Source of the DNA: Bog-257 sp963805985
Lineage (GTDB): Bacteria > Acidobacteriota > Terriglobia > Terriglobales > Acidobacteriaceae
Assembly: GCA_963805985.1 (NCBI GenBank)
Contig: CAWDWG010000001.1
Location: forward strand, 248,001-312,000
Direction: 5' to 3'
Length of the DNA stretch: 64,000 nucleotides
Positions 15,642 through 23,638 of the stretch are shown here, in pieces. Position numbers and translations under genes: made by a program. Positions within the stretch are counted from its first letter, which is position 1. Every line of letters begins with the position of its first letter. The notes beneath the pieces were generated by a model. The model was given only the letters and a program-made list of their open reading frames with translations, did no database searches and was not told the DNA's origin.

Positions 15642-17237
15642 ATGCGAAAGCTACACAGGATACATGTCGTAGTAACGATGGCAGCCGCAATTGCGTTGAT
15701 GTTTGGATTCGCGGGCTGTAAGAGCAACAACCCCGAACCGAGCACCGCCCAGAATCAGAATCAAAATCAGGCGCAAACCGATCAATCGCAAAATGGGCCG
15801 GCTACGGATAACCTGCCGCCTACGGGCAACGAGGCTCCAGCCTCTCAACCCGCGCCGCAGCAGAACTATTCGCAGGCCGCGCCCGCGCAGCAACAGGCTC
15901 CGGCGCAGCAGGCAGCTCCGGAGCAGCAGCAGCAAGCTCCAGCTGACCAGCAAGCTCAAGAGCAACAGCCGGAGCAGCAGTACGACAACGAGCAACCTGA
16001 ATCTCAGGATGCCAGTTACGGCCAGCCGCCCTTACAAGCGCAGCAACCGCCGCCGCCGCTGCCGGAATATACGCAGCCCCCGTGTCCTGCTCCGGGCTAC
16101 GTTTGGACTCCCGGGTATTGGAGCTACGCTCCCCAAGGTTATTACTGGGTGCCAGGCGTGTGGACGCAGCCGCCCCAGGTGGGCTTTCTGTGGACGCCGG
16201 GCTTCTGGGGATTTGGCGCCGGAATCTACCGTTATCACTACGGCTACTGGGGACATTACGTAGGCTATTACGGCGGCATTAACTACGGATTCGGCTATAC
16301 CGGCATGGGATATCAGGGCGGCTACTGGAATGGAAACCAGTTCTACTACAACCGTGCCGTAAACAACGTCAACGTCACCCACATTAACAATGTTTACAAC
16401 CGCACCGTCATCAACAACACGACCATCAACCGCGTCAGTTACAACGGGCCGGGCGGTGTTACGCGCGGTCCCACGGCTGCCGAGCAGGCAGCGTTGCGTC
16501 AGCAGCGGGTTCCGCCGATGACCACGCAGTTGCAGCATCAGCAGCAAGCTGCGAAGAACCGTGAGCAGTTCGCCGCAGTCAATCACGGACGCCCGGCGAT
16601 GCTGGCAGCGCCTAAACCGATCCCGGCGAGCAAACCGATTGCTCCCATCATTCCTGCACGTGCGGCGGCACCCGCGCGTCCGGCGCTGACGAACCGTCCT
16701 CAGACGCAGATGCATCCTGCTCCGCAGCAGCGACCGGCAGAGCCAGCGCATCCCGCGGCGCAGCAGCGGCCAGGACAGCCAGCCCATCCTGCTCCCCAGC
16801 AGCGGCCGGCAGAGCCAACTCATCCCGCGTCGCAGCAGCGACCGGGGCAGCCGGCTCACGCCACTCCACAGGAGCGCCCAGGGCAGCCAACTCATCCTGC
16901 TCCGCAGCAACATCCGCAGGAAGCGCGGCCTGCCCCGCAACAGCACCCGCAGGAAGCTCATCCGGCTCCGCAGCAACACCCGCAGGAAGCTCGCCCCGCT
17001 CCGCAGCAACACCCGCAAGAAGCTCGGCCCGCTCCGCATCCGCAGGAAGCTCACCCCGCTCCGCAGCAGCACCCGGCGGAGCCCGCACATCCTGCTTCAC
17101 AGCAGCGGCCGGCAGAGCCAGCTCATCCTGCCCCGCAGTCACATCCGCAGGAAGCTCGCCCGGCTCCGCAACAGCACCCCCAGCAGCAGGCTCATCCTCA
17201 GGAGGAGAAATCGAAGCCCGAGGAGAAGAAGCAATAG
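15642..17237 (+). CDS. YXWGXW-repeat lipoprotein with Pro/Gln-rich tail
   Basis: A 531-residue predicted lipoprotein. The signal peptide ends in a lipobox-like FAGC. A Gln/Ala/Pro-rich linker is followed by Tyr/Trp repeats (YVWTPGYW, YYWVPGVW, FLWTPGFWGF) and a Gly/Tyr-rich stretch (YGYWGHYVGYYGGINYGFGY), then an Asn-rich part. The last about 180 residues are imperfect repeats of HPAPQQRPAEPA and HPQEARPAPQQ. The start at MRKLHRIHVVV gives a proper signal sequence. Proteins of this type are common in acidobacterial envelopes; function is unknown. A strong terminator follows. Confidence 0.85.
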   Translation: MRKLHRIHVVVTMAAAIALMFGFAGCKSNNPEPSTAQNQNQNQAQTDQSQNGPATDNLPPTGNEAPASQPAPQQNYSQAAPAQQQAPAQQAAPEQQQQAPADQQAQEQQPEQQYDNEQPESQDASYGQPPLQAQQPPPPLPEYTQPPCPAPGYVWTPGYWSYAPQGYYWVPGVWTQPPQVGFLWTPGFWGFGAGIYRYHYGYWGHYVGYYGGINYGFGYTGMGYQGGYWNGNQFYYNRAVNNVNVTHINNVYNRTVINNTTINRVSYNGPGGVTRGPTAAEQAALRQQRVPPMTTQLQHQQQAAKNREQFAAVNHGRPAMLAAPKPIPASKPIAPIIPARAAAPARPALTNRPQTQMHPAPQQRPAEPAHPAAQQRPGQPAHPAPQQRPAEPTHPASQQRPGQPAHATPQERPGQPTHPAPQQHPQEARPAPQQHPQEAHPAPQQHPQEARPAPQQHPQEARPAPHPQEAHPAPQQHPAEPAHPASQQRPAEPAHPAPQSHPQEARPAPQQHPQQQAHPQEEKSKPEEKKQ

Positions 17238-17261
17238 CTGCGGGAACCCGGAACGAAAATC

Positions 17262-17285
17262 GGCGGGCTTCGGCCCGCCTTTTTG
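17262..17285 (+). terminator. Intrinsic terminator of the lipoprotein gene
   Basis: A perfect 7-bp stem GGCGGGC / GCCCGCC with a TTCG loop is followed by TTTTTG, 25 bases after the stop codon. Confidence 0.92.
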
Positions 17286-17334
17286 TTGCCCCGGGCGGAT
17301 GACAGGAGACATCGATTCTGGCTATAAAGTAGGT

Positions 17335-17814
17335 ATGACCGAGGCCCTCAGCCGCCGCCTGAAACAACCCCACTTCTCCAGCCCGGCGCAGGAAGCGGTG
17401 CTCAGCATCCTCGTTGCCGCCAACACCCTCAACGAGCGTATGGACCGGCTGTGCGAGGAGTACAAGATCACGCGCGCGCAATACAACGTGCTGCGCATCC
17501 TCCGCGGTGTATATCCGCAAGGTCATCCGCGCAGCGAAATCGCCTGCCGGATGATGGATCGCGCGTCCGATGTGACCAGGCTGGTCGATCGCCTGCAGGC
17601 GCGGCGGCTGGTGAAACGTACGCGCGGGAGCGAGGACCAGCGGCAAGCGGTAACCTGCATAACGGCCAAGGGAATCAAATTGCTGAACGCTATGCAGCCC
17701 CACGTCGATGCCGAAAGCGAGCTCATCCAGAGCCGGCTGAGCGACCATAACTGCCGCGAGTTGAGCCGGCTTTGTGGCCTGCTTCTGGACGTAAACGAAA
17801 CCCCAGCCGGCTAA
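17335..17814 (+). CDS. MarR family transcriptional regulator
   Basis: A 159-residue winged-helix regulator (171 if the ATG at 17299 is used). The DNA-binding core is visible as ITRAQYNVLRILRG, then RSEIACRMMDRASDVTRLVD (recognition helix) and the wing RTRGSEDQRQAVTCITAKG, with dimerisation helices at both ends. The DQR in the wing is characteristic of MarR. It precedes azoR by 111 bases in the same direction, and that gap holds two palindromes likely to be its operators. The ligand is probably a quinone or electrophile given the azoR neighbour; this is inferred. Confidence 0.9.
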   Translation: MTEALSRRLKQPHFSSPAQEAVLSILVAANTLNERMDRLCEEYKITRAQYNVLRILRGVYPQGHPRSEIACRMMDRASDVTRLVDRLQARRLVKRTRGSEDQRQAVTCITAKGIKLLNAMQPHVDAESELIQSRLSDHNCRELSRLCGLLLDVNETPAG

Positions 17815-17878
17815 CCACCGGAAAATCAGCAAGCTATAAATCTGGAATCCTTCCCGGATATATCGCATCTTAAATTAC

Positions 17879-17912
17879 GTGTTTAAACACATACATAGTG
17901 TGTTAAAACACA
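17879..17912. promoter_or_regulatory. Two palindromic operators upstream of azoR
   Basis: A perfect 12-bp palindrome GTGTTTAAACAC (17879-17890) and a second inverted repeat TGTGTT-AA-AACACA (17899-17912), centred about 21 bases (two helical turns) apart, lie in an AT-rich stretch 14-47 bases before the azoR start. Spacing and symmetry fit a MarR-type dimer binding side by side. Binding by the adjacent MarR is inferred. Confidence 0.7.
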
Positions 17913-17925
17913 TTAACGAGGTGCG

Positions 17926-18567
17926 ATGATGAAAACTCTTCTGGTGGTGAACTCCAGCCCGCGCAGCAACTCGGTTTCCCGCCGGCTGACGCGGCACGTC
18001 AGCAAGGATTGGCTGGCGCGGAATCCTAACGGCCGAATCGTCGAACGCGATCTGGCGAGCGGCTCGCTCCCATTCCTTACGGAGGAGTGGATCGTGGCCG
18101 GCGCAACTCCGGCCGACAAGAGAACAGCGGCGCAGAACGAGACGCTAGCGCTGTCCGATGCCCTGATCGAGGAGCTGACGGCGGCCGACACGATCGTCCT
18201 CGGCATCCCCATGCACAACTTTGCTGTGCCGGCTTCGCTGAAAGCCTGGATCGACCTGATCACGCGCGCCGGCAAGACGTTCAGCTATGGCGAGGCGGGT
18301 CCCAAAGGGCTGCTGCCATCGACGAAGAAGGTGCTGGTCGTGGTGACCCGAGGCGGCGTGTACGGCGATGGATCTCCGGCGGATTTCCAGATTCCCTACG
18401 TGCGGCACATGCTGGGCTTTATTGGCCTGACCGATGTCACGATCATCGAAGCCGACAAGCAGGCGTTCGGTGCAGATGTGGCGCAGCAATCGATTGATCG
18501 CGCGATCGACAGGATTGCCGTTCTGTCAGCCGAGAATTGCCGGGAAAACCTGGCCATCAGCGCCTGA
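17926..18567 (+). CDS. azoR: FMN-dependent NADH-azoreductase
   Basis: A 213-residue flavodoxin-fold quinone/azo reductase. FMN-binding motifs are visible: VNSSPRSNSVSRRLT for the phosphate loop, PMHNFAVPASLKAWIDLITRAGKTF for the isoalloxazine and dimer region, and TRGGVYGDGSP. These match AzoR, which reduces quinones by two electrons to protect against thiol-specific stress. ATG at 17926 or 17929 both fit; a GAGG site precedes. The paired MarR gene and operators suggest induction by quinone-like compounds. A hairpin terminator lies 24 bases after the stop. Confidence 0.93.
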   Translation: MMKTLLVVNSSPRSNSVSRRLTRHVSKDWLARNPNGRIVERDLASGSLPFLTEEWIVAGATPADKRTAAQNETLALSDALIEELTAADTIVLGIPMHNFAVPASLKAWIDLITRAGKTFSYGEAGPKGLLPSTKKVLVVVTRGGVYGDGSPADFQIPYVRHMLGFIGLTDVTIIEADKQAFGADVAQQSIDRAIDRIAVLSAENCRENLAISA

Positions 18568-18590
18568 TCCAAGGCCGCCGCTAAAGAGAG

Positions 18591-18612
18591 AACCCTCCCT
18601 TGCGGGAGGGTT
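18591..18612 (+). terminator. Terminator of azoR
   Basis: A perfect 9-bp stem AACCCTCCC / GGGAGGGTT with a TTGC loop. There is no long T-run beyond the stem, so its strength is uncertain; it also lies 71 bases beyond the convergent csp stop codon. Confidence 0.7.
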
Positions 18613-18682
18613 CAGTGGTCTTGGCCCGAAGCCTGAATCCCACTTGGCGCCGAGGATTCAGACTCCACGTGGCGGAGACGTC

Positions 18683-18886
18683 TCAAACGCGCTGGACGTT
18701 GGCGGCCTGGAAGCCCTTTGGTCCTTTGGTGAGGTCAAACTCCACTGTCTCGCCCTCGTTCAAGCTGCGGTATCCGTTCTCCTGAATCGCCGAGAAATGA
18801 ACGAATACGTCCTCGCCCGTGGACCGTTGAATAAATCCGTAACCCTTGGCTCCGTTAAACCACTTGACTGTACCTTTCTCTCTCAC
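18683..18886 (-). CDS. Cold-shock protein
   Basis: A 67-residue CspA-type protein. Both RNA-binding motifs are present: RNP1 as KGYGFI and RNP2 as VFVHFS, within a five-strand OB fold beginning GTVKWFNGAKGYGFIQR. It acts as an RNA chaperone. The start is a GTG preceded by AAAGGAGCGGG. The leader carries a 12-bp inverted repeat (18943-18999), which may matter for temperature control. Which csp paralogue it is cannot be said from one copy. Confidence 0.95.
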   Translation of the reverse strand: MREKGTVKWFNGAKGYGFIQRSTGEDVFVHFSAIQENGYRSLNEGETVEFDLTKGPKGFQAANVQRV

Positions 18887-18942
18887 AACCCGCTCCTTTC
18901 GAACTAGACGTGTGAATTACCCCTGCTTTGCGAACGTCCTGA

Positions 18943-18999
18943 GCAAGTTTCCGGCGGAGTAGCGATGAACGCTCGCCCCGCTAGTTACCGGAAACTTGC
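18943..18999 (-). promoter_or_regulatory. Hairpin in the cold-shock gene leader
   Basis: GCAAGTTTCCGG (18943-18954) pairs perfectly with CCGGAAACTTGC (18988-18999), 57-113 bases before the csp start codon on the coding strand. Structured leaders are a known feature of cold-shock mRNAs; that this one senses temperature is inference. It might instead be a terminator-like or operator element. Confidence 0.5.
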
Positions 19000-19373
19000 C
19001 CGGGAGACGTCTCAACGTCGCCGGGAAACAAGGGTTGCGGCTCGGCTCGCAGCTTTTCTAGCAATTGAAAAAGGCCCACGAATACACGATGACGGAGCAC
19101 TACTGTCGCGTCATGAGTAGTTCCTGGGACCTGCGCAATGCGTGAATGGAACTGCTGACAGAAACATCAACCCAAATCCGAGTTTCGGAAAATCCGAAAT
19201 CCACCCTTCGCTAGGAAGGGCAGCACAAGATAATTGCAGGAACTTGCGATTTTGGCAAGTGTTTATTGCGCAGTAAGTTCCACGGTTCCAATTAAGAGAA
19301 ATCACCGCGGTACTCAGCATGGGTGACTAAGGTGCGGTAACTGGCCTTAGTTCCTCTGATACGATTGCGAGAG
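19000..19373. other. Intergenic region with no supported gene
   Basis: The space upstream of both the csp gene and the YihY-family gene. A 69-codon minus-strand frame (19111-19320) has no recognisable features. The stretch is comparatively AT-rich and probably contains both promoters, but I cannot fix -35/-10 boxes with confidence. Confidence 0.5.
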
Positions 19374-20445
19374 ATGTCAGGCAGTAGCAGCAGCTCCGAT
19401 CTCCGCGAGAATGGCCCATCCGGCCGTGCCGAGCGGGTGGTCGATGACCCCAACCGCCCTCCTCAAGCCGCTGAGGCTAAGTCGAACAGTGCAAGCAACT
19501 TAGAGCCAAGTCCTTTGCGCCAGGGGACGGCCGCGCGCCGCCTGCTGGCCGAGGACAACCGTGAAGAACTATTCCAGTACCTGCCTGAAACCTACAGCCT
19601 GTCGCATCGGCTGCGCCACCATGGCGCGTCGACCCTGCGTTACCTGATGCAAACCGAGGTGCATACTTACGCCTTCTCGGTGGCAGCCAATTCCCTGCTC
19701 TCGTTCTTTCCCTTCATTGTTCTGTTGCTGACCGTGATCCATCGCGTCTTCCATTCGCCGGCGATGTACAACGTCGTCCTGGAACTGCTGCGCGATTACC
19801 TGCCCAGCAACAAAGACTTCGTGATTCGCAATCTGCAATTCCTGGCGAGCGTGCGAGGCCGCGGGCAAGATTTTGTCCTTCGTCATGTTACTGATTACCT
19901 CAACCGGGATCTTCCTGCCGCTGGAGGTTGCGCTCAACAGCGTTTGGGGCTTTAAGAAGAACCGCTCTTATCTGAGGAACCTGATCGTCGCCCTCGGACT
20001 GTCGCTGGCGTGCGGATGTCTGGCGATGCTGTCGATCGCGCTGACGGCGGAGAATCTGCGGATGTTGGGCAAGTTCGTCAGCGACCAGAACCTCGGTTTC
20101 CAAGCTTTGGGATTCGTATTGATGAAGGCCTCCGCGATCCTGGCCACGATTGGAATTTACTTCCTCATTTACTGGCTGCTGCCCAACGGCAAGGTGCCCG
20201 CTCTCGCCGTGTTGCCGGCCGCGATCATCACCGGCGTCATCTCGGAAGGGGCGAAATACCTTTACATCCTCGCGCTACCCTGGCTGAACTTTCAGGAAGT
20301 CTACGGGCCGTTCTCCGTATCGGTGACGCTGATCTTCTGGGGCTTCTGGAGCGGCATGCTGCTGTTAGGCGGTGCGTATCTTTCCGCTGCCGAGCACAGC
20401 AGCCGGATCGAAGCTCGCCGCGCAACCGCAGCAGCGGAACAGTAA
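19374..20445 (+). pseudogene. YihY/BrkB family membrane protein, frameshifted
   Basis: Two overlapping frames together encode one YihY/BrkB (UPF0761) protein of about 357 residues. The first frame gives a hydrophilic N-terminus and the first membrane part (TYAFSVAANSLLSFFPFIVL), then runs into a wrong frame ending at 19955; the second continues with KILSFVMLLITSTGIFLPLE and the remaining hydrophobic segments. Removing one G from GGG at 19863-19865 joins them exactly (GRGKILSFVM). The family consists of multi-pass inner-membrane proteins of unsettled function. Either the gene is broken or the read is wrong at one base; the rest is well conserved, favouring an error or a recent event. Confidence 0.85.
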
Positions 20446-20609
20446 CGGCTCCGTCGCTGCGATTGCTTCGACACAGCGGCGATGTACAATCGACGGACGC
20501 TTCGGGACTAGGCAATCCTCCCAGCTCAATCGAATGATGGCAGCGGCCGCGGCGAGCATTCGTCGCCGCCATGTGCAGCGATCGACTTCTCGTGACGATC
20601 CGTCCAACC

Positions 20610-22076
20610 ATGACCGCACCCGATTCCAAGCCTGACGATCTCACCGTATCAAAAGCTGGTCCCAGAAATTTCCTGTTGCTCGGCGGGATCTTCGCCGTGG
20701 CTCTGGCGCTGCGAATCGGCGTGGCCTTGCGCTCGCCCAGCATCGAATGGCCCGACGAAATCTTCAATACGCTGGAGCCGGCCCACCGCCTCGCCTACGG
20801 TTACGGCGTGATCGCATGGGAGTGGCGCGACGGCATCCGGTCCTGGATATATCCCGCATTCCTGGCGGGGGTGATGCGCGCAACGGCGTGGATGGGGCCC
20901 GGCTCGCGCGGATATTTGACCGGTGTCATCGTCGTTCTTTCGCTGCTTTCGCTGACCGGTGTGTGGTTTGCGTACGCGTGGGCAAAAAGAACAACTGGCA
21001 TGGCAGCGGCATGGATCGCAGCCGGAGCGGTTGCAACGTGGTATCAGTTGGTGTATTTCTCGCCTAAAGCCTTCACCGAAGTATTCGCCACCGACTTTCT
21101 TCTGCCCGGCCTTTACCTTGGGATGTACGGCGACGAGCTGCCGGAGAAGAAACGTCTGCTGCTGTCGGGAATCTGCCTGGGAATCGCGGTGTGCGTAAGG
21201 CCGCAATATGCGCCGGCCGTCGCGTTTGCCGTCCTCTGGTTCTGCCGCAAGCAATGGAAGACGCGCGCCCCCGCCCTGTTTGCCGGACTACTGCTGCCGG
21301 TGATCATCTTCGGCGTGGTCGACGCATTCACCTGGTCGTATCCCTTTCAATCGTACATACGGTATTTCCAGATCGTGATGTTGTCGGGACGCAACAATCA
21401 TTATGGCGTAGAGCCCTGGTACATCTTCTTCGTCGCCTTGTGGCGAACCATGTGGCCGCTGCTCCTGCTGGCTGTGTTTGCCATCAAGCGAAATGAACTG
21501 CTGGCTTGGATAGTCGCGATCACCGTCGTCACCCATTCGGCCATCGGGCACAAAGAGTTTCGCTTCATCTATCCCGTGCTGCCGATCCTGGTCGTGATGG
21601 CGGCGATGGGCCTGGTGGAGATTGTGTCGTTCCTCAGTAAGAAGCTGTCATGGGCGCCATCTCTCAGGACGGTGACGGCCAGCGGGTTGATCTGCTGTGT
21701 CCTGATCTCCGCAGGCTTCGCTCGTACCATGCGTTGGGACAAGTCCTCCGGCGGTTTGATCGCCCTGAATAAGCTGAGTCAAGATCCGAGTGTCTGCGGA
21801 GTCGGGTTTCTTGTGCTGCCGTGGACGCTCACCGGCGGTTATACCCACCTGCATCGCGACGTGCCGCTGATCCTAGTGAATCGCAATGCTCCGCTCGTTG
21901 GACAGATGTTAAACTTCAATGCCCTGGTATCGCTCGGGCCAAGAGATAACCTGCCAATGGGATTTAATTTGGACGCCTGCTGGAATGGCGTTTGTCTTTA
22001 CCGCAGGCCGGGCCCGTGTCTGACATCACCGCCGGTGTATGAGGTGAACAAAATGCTCCGGGCCAACGATCAGTAG
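20610..22076 (+). CDS. Membrane mannosyltransferase-like protein, GT22 type
   Basis: A 488-residue multi-pass membrane protein resembling the Alg9/PIG-B (GT22) family. The first loop has RSPSIEWPDEIFNTLEPAHR, fitting the conserved acidic loop motif, and the family hallmark HKEFRFIYPVLP begins at about residue 314. About ten hydrophobic segments are visible. Such enzymes use polyprenyl-phosphate mannose; in bacteria the acceptor is usually unknown. An upstream start at 20571 would add 13 residues of poor composition. It is convergent with pheA, with only 5 bases between stop codons. Confidence 0.8.
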   Translation: MTAPDSKPDDLTVSKAGPRNFLLLGGIFAVALALRIGVALRSPSIEWPDEIFNTLEPAHRLAYGYGVIAWEWRDGIRSWIYPAFLAGVMRATAWMGPGSRGYLTGVIVVLSLLSLTGVWFAYAWAKRTTGMAAAWIAAGAVATWYQLVYFSPKAFTEVFATDFLLPGLYLGMYGDELPEKKRLLLSGICLGIAVCVRPQYAPAVAFAVLWFCRKQWKTRAPALFAGLLLPVIIFGVVDAFTWSYPFQSYIRYFQIVMLSGRNNHYGVEPWYIFFVALWRTMWPLLLLAVFAIKRNELLAWIVAITVVTHSAIGHKEFRFIYPVLPILVVMAAMGLVEIVSFLSKKLSWAPSLRTVTASGLICCVLISAGFARTMRWDKSSGGLIALNKLSQDPSVCGVGFLVLPWTLTGGYTHLHRDVPLILVNRNAPLVGQMLNFNALVSLGPRDNLPMGFNLDACWNGVCLYRRPGPCLTSPPVYEVNKMLRANDQ

Positions 22077-22081
22077 CAGAA

Positions 22082-22927
22082 TCACCCAAGTTCGATACGC
22101 GTGCGCCGGGCGCGTTCCATCTTTGCCGCCGGATAAACTCCCAGGATCTTGACGAACTCTGCCACCTCACCGAGATGACGCAGCGCATTGCGGGCCGCCT
22201 CGTCATCGCCGCGCAGAAAGTCGACGAAGAAGACGTACTCCCAGGGATGTCCGCGCATGGGCCGCGACTCGATCTTGCTGAGGCTGATGTCGCGCAGCGC
22301 GAACACGCTTAACGCCTTGAAGAGCGCGCCCGGAACGTTCTTCAGAGAAAAGGCAATTGAGGTCTTGTTCGATCCTTTGCCGGACTTCTTCGACTTGTCG
22401 ATCAGCAGAAATCGCGTGTAGTTCTGCCGATCGTCTTCGATGCCGGCCAGCAGAATGCGTCCCCCATATTGCTGGGCAGCTTGCTTCGGCGCGATGGCCG
22501 CGGCATCCTTCCAGCCTTCCGAGATCACATGGCGCAGTGCTCCCGCCGTGTCATAGAACGGAACAGCCTGCATGTTGGGATGAGAGCGAAATAGATCGCG
22601 GCACTGATCGAGCGCCACCGGATGCGAGAACACTCGCCGAACATGCTGCAGCGCCACGCCGGAAGGCGCGATGAGGTTGTGGCGAATACGAAGATGAAAC
22701 TCCGCGTGGACGAAGACGTCGCGCGTGAGCAACAGGTCGAAGTGTTCGGCGACGGAGCCGGCCAGAGAGTTCTCGATAGGAATGACAGCTGCGCGGACCG
22801 AACCATTCTGCACCCGATCGAAGACCTCAGCCGAGCGAGCACATGGCACCACTGCTGCCTGTCGCAACATCCTAGTCGCAGCTTCATGACTGAAGGAACC
22901 CAGCTCTCCCTGGATCGCAACTTTCAT
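22082..22927 (-). CDS. pheA: Prephenate dehydratase
   Basis: A 281-residue enzyme converting prephenate to phenylpyruvate in phenylalanine synthesis. The catalytic periplasmic-binding-like domain starts KVAIQGELGSFSHEAA and includes IPIENSLAGSV and the NYTRFLLI motif with the catalytic Thr; the ACT regulatory domain follows (SIAFSLKNVPGALFKALSVF, then the phenylalanine-binding ESRP). There is no chorismate mutase domain, so it is the monofunctional type. The start at MKVAIQGELG is chosen over an ATG 11 codons upstream because the domain begins there. Confidence 0.95.
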   Translation of the reverse strand: MKVAIQGELGSFSHEAATRMLRQAAVVPCARSAEVFDRVQNGSVRAAVIPIENSLAGSVAEHFDLLLTRDVFVHAEFHLRIRHNLIAPSGVALQHVRRVFSHPVALDQCRDLFRSHPNMQAVPFYDTAGALRHVISEGWKDAAAIAPKQAAQQYGGRILLAGIEDDRQNYTRFLLIDKSKKSGKGSNKTSIAFSLKNVPGALFKALSVFALRDISLSKIESRPMRGHPWEYVFFVDFLRGDDEAARNALRHLGEVAEFVKILGVYPAAKMERARRTRIELG

Positions 22928-23110
22928 CGGTGGGCTGAGAATATCAGAAGCTGGAAGCACTTAGCGTGAGGGTTGCCTACACCGCAACAATTGCACGGGT
23001 GATTGCGCAAGTAAAGGATCAGACAGCCAAACAACCATCCGGGCTGTAACTAGCCTCCAAGTAGGTGTGCGTCGGTAGAGCGCAGACGAATTAAGCAGCG
23101 GAGGTGACAG

Positions 23111-23263
23111 ATGCTTTGGACAATTTTTGTAATCCTGCTGGTTCTATGGCTGCTGGGAGTGGTAACAAGCTACACGCTGGGCGGATTTATTCACATCTTG
23201 TTAGTCCTGGCAGTGGTAGCGCTGATTATCCAGCTGATCTCCGGCCGTCGAACCGTAGTATAG
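23111..23263 (+). CDS. Lmo0937-type small membrane protein
   Basis: A 50-residue protein beginning MLWTIFVILLVLWLLGVVTS and ending SGRRTVV, with two hydrophobic stretches separated by SYTLGGFIH, the pattern of lmo0937-family proteins. A strong ribosome site GGAGGTGACAG precedes the ATG. It lies 89 bases upstream of csbD in the same direction, and the two are often both stress-induced, so they may share a transcript. Function is unknown. Confidence 0.85.
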   Translation: MLWTIFVILLVLWLLGVVTSYTLGGFIHILLVLAVVALIIQLISGRRTVV

Positions 23264-23352
23264 CGGCGTAGCTCAGTGACAGCGCCCAAGGTAGTAACAG
23301 ATTAGCGAGAGACATTTTCAACTTCAACGATCGAACCCAGGGAGGTGAACTA

Positions 23353-23625
23353 ATGGATAAGGACCGGGTAAAAGGAACAATGGATGATGCCGCCGGACGC
23401 GTAAAGCGTCAGGTCGGTGAGTGGACAGGCGACAGCGAACTCCAGGCAGAAGGCGCCAGCCAGCAGGTAAAGGGCAAGGTTGAAAATGCCTGGGGTAAGA
23501 CCAAGGATGCCGTCCGCGATGCCACCGACACAGCCAAGCAGAAGGTGGACGAACACAACAACCGCAACGAGATGGAGCGCGAGCAGCGGCTCGAAGACGA
23601 GCAGCGCAAAAAAGACGTTGCTTAG
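23353..23625 (+). CDS. CsbD family stress-response protein
   Basis: A 90-residue hydrophilic helical protein: MDKDRVKGTMDDAAGRVKRQ followed by VGEWTGDSELQAEGASQQVK and KGKVENAWGKTKDA, the CsbD signature. The last 25 residues are a charged Glu/Arg-rich helix. CsbD proteins accumulate in general stress responses; the mechanism is unknown. A clear GGGAGGTGA ribosome site precedes. A strong terminator begins 20 bases after the stop. Confidence 0.92.
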   Translation: MDKDRVKGTMDDAAGRVKRQVGEWTGDSELQAEGASQQVKGKVENAWGKTKDAVRDATDTAKQKVDEHNNRNEMEREQRLEDEQRKKDVA

Positions 23626-23638
23626 CCGATAGCTGGCT

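Noticed and set aside
16648..17868. Long minus-strand frame of about 400 codons opposite the YXWGXW lipoprotein gene
   Set aside because: It mirrors the repetitive Pro/Gln/Ala coding of the plus strand and also crosses the MarR gene; its product is low-complexity without motifs. The plus-strand genes have signal peptide, domains and terminator.
19250..19280. TGGCAAGTGTTTATTGCG as a sigma-54 promoter
   Set aside because: The GG and GC elements are 12 bases apart instead of the required 10.
19111..19320. 69-codon minus-strand frame between csp and the YihY-family gene
   Set aside because: Composition is not protein-like and no start signal is visible.
23060..23085. GTCGGTAGAGCGC as part of a tRNA
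   Set aside because: Only a D-arm-like word is present, with no other arm nearby.
23264..23338. tRNA-like start GGCGTAGCTCAGTGACAGCGC between the lmo0937-like gene and csbD
   Set aside because: The D-stem has a mismatch, the T-arm consensus GTTCGAATC is absent and no anticodon stem could be drawn.
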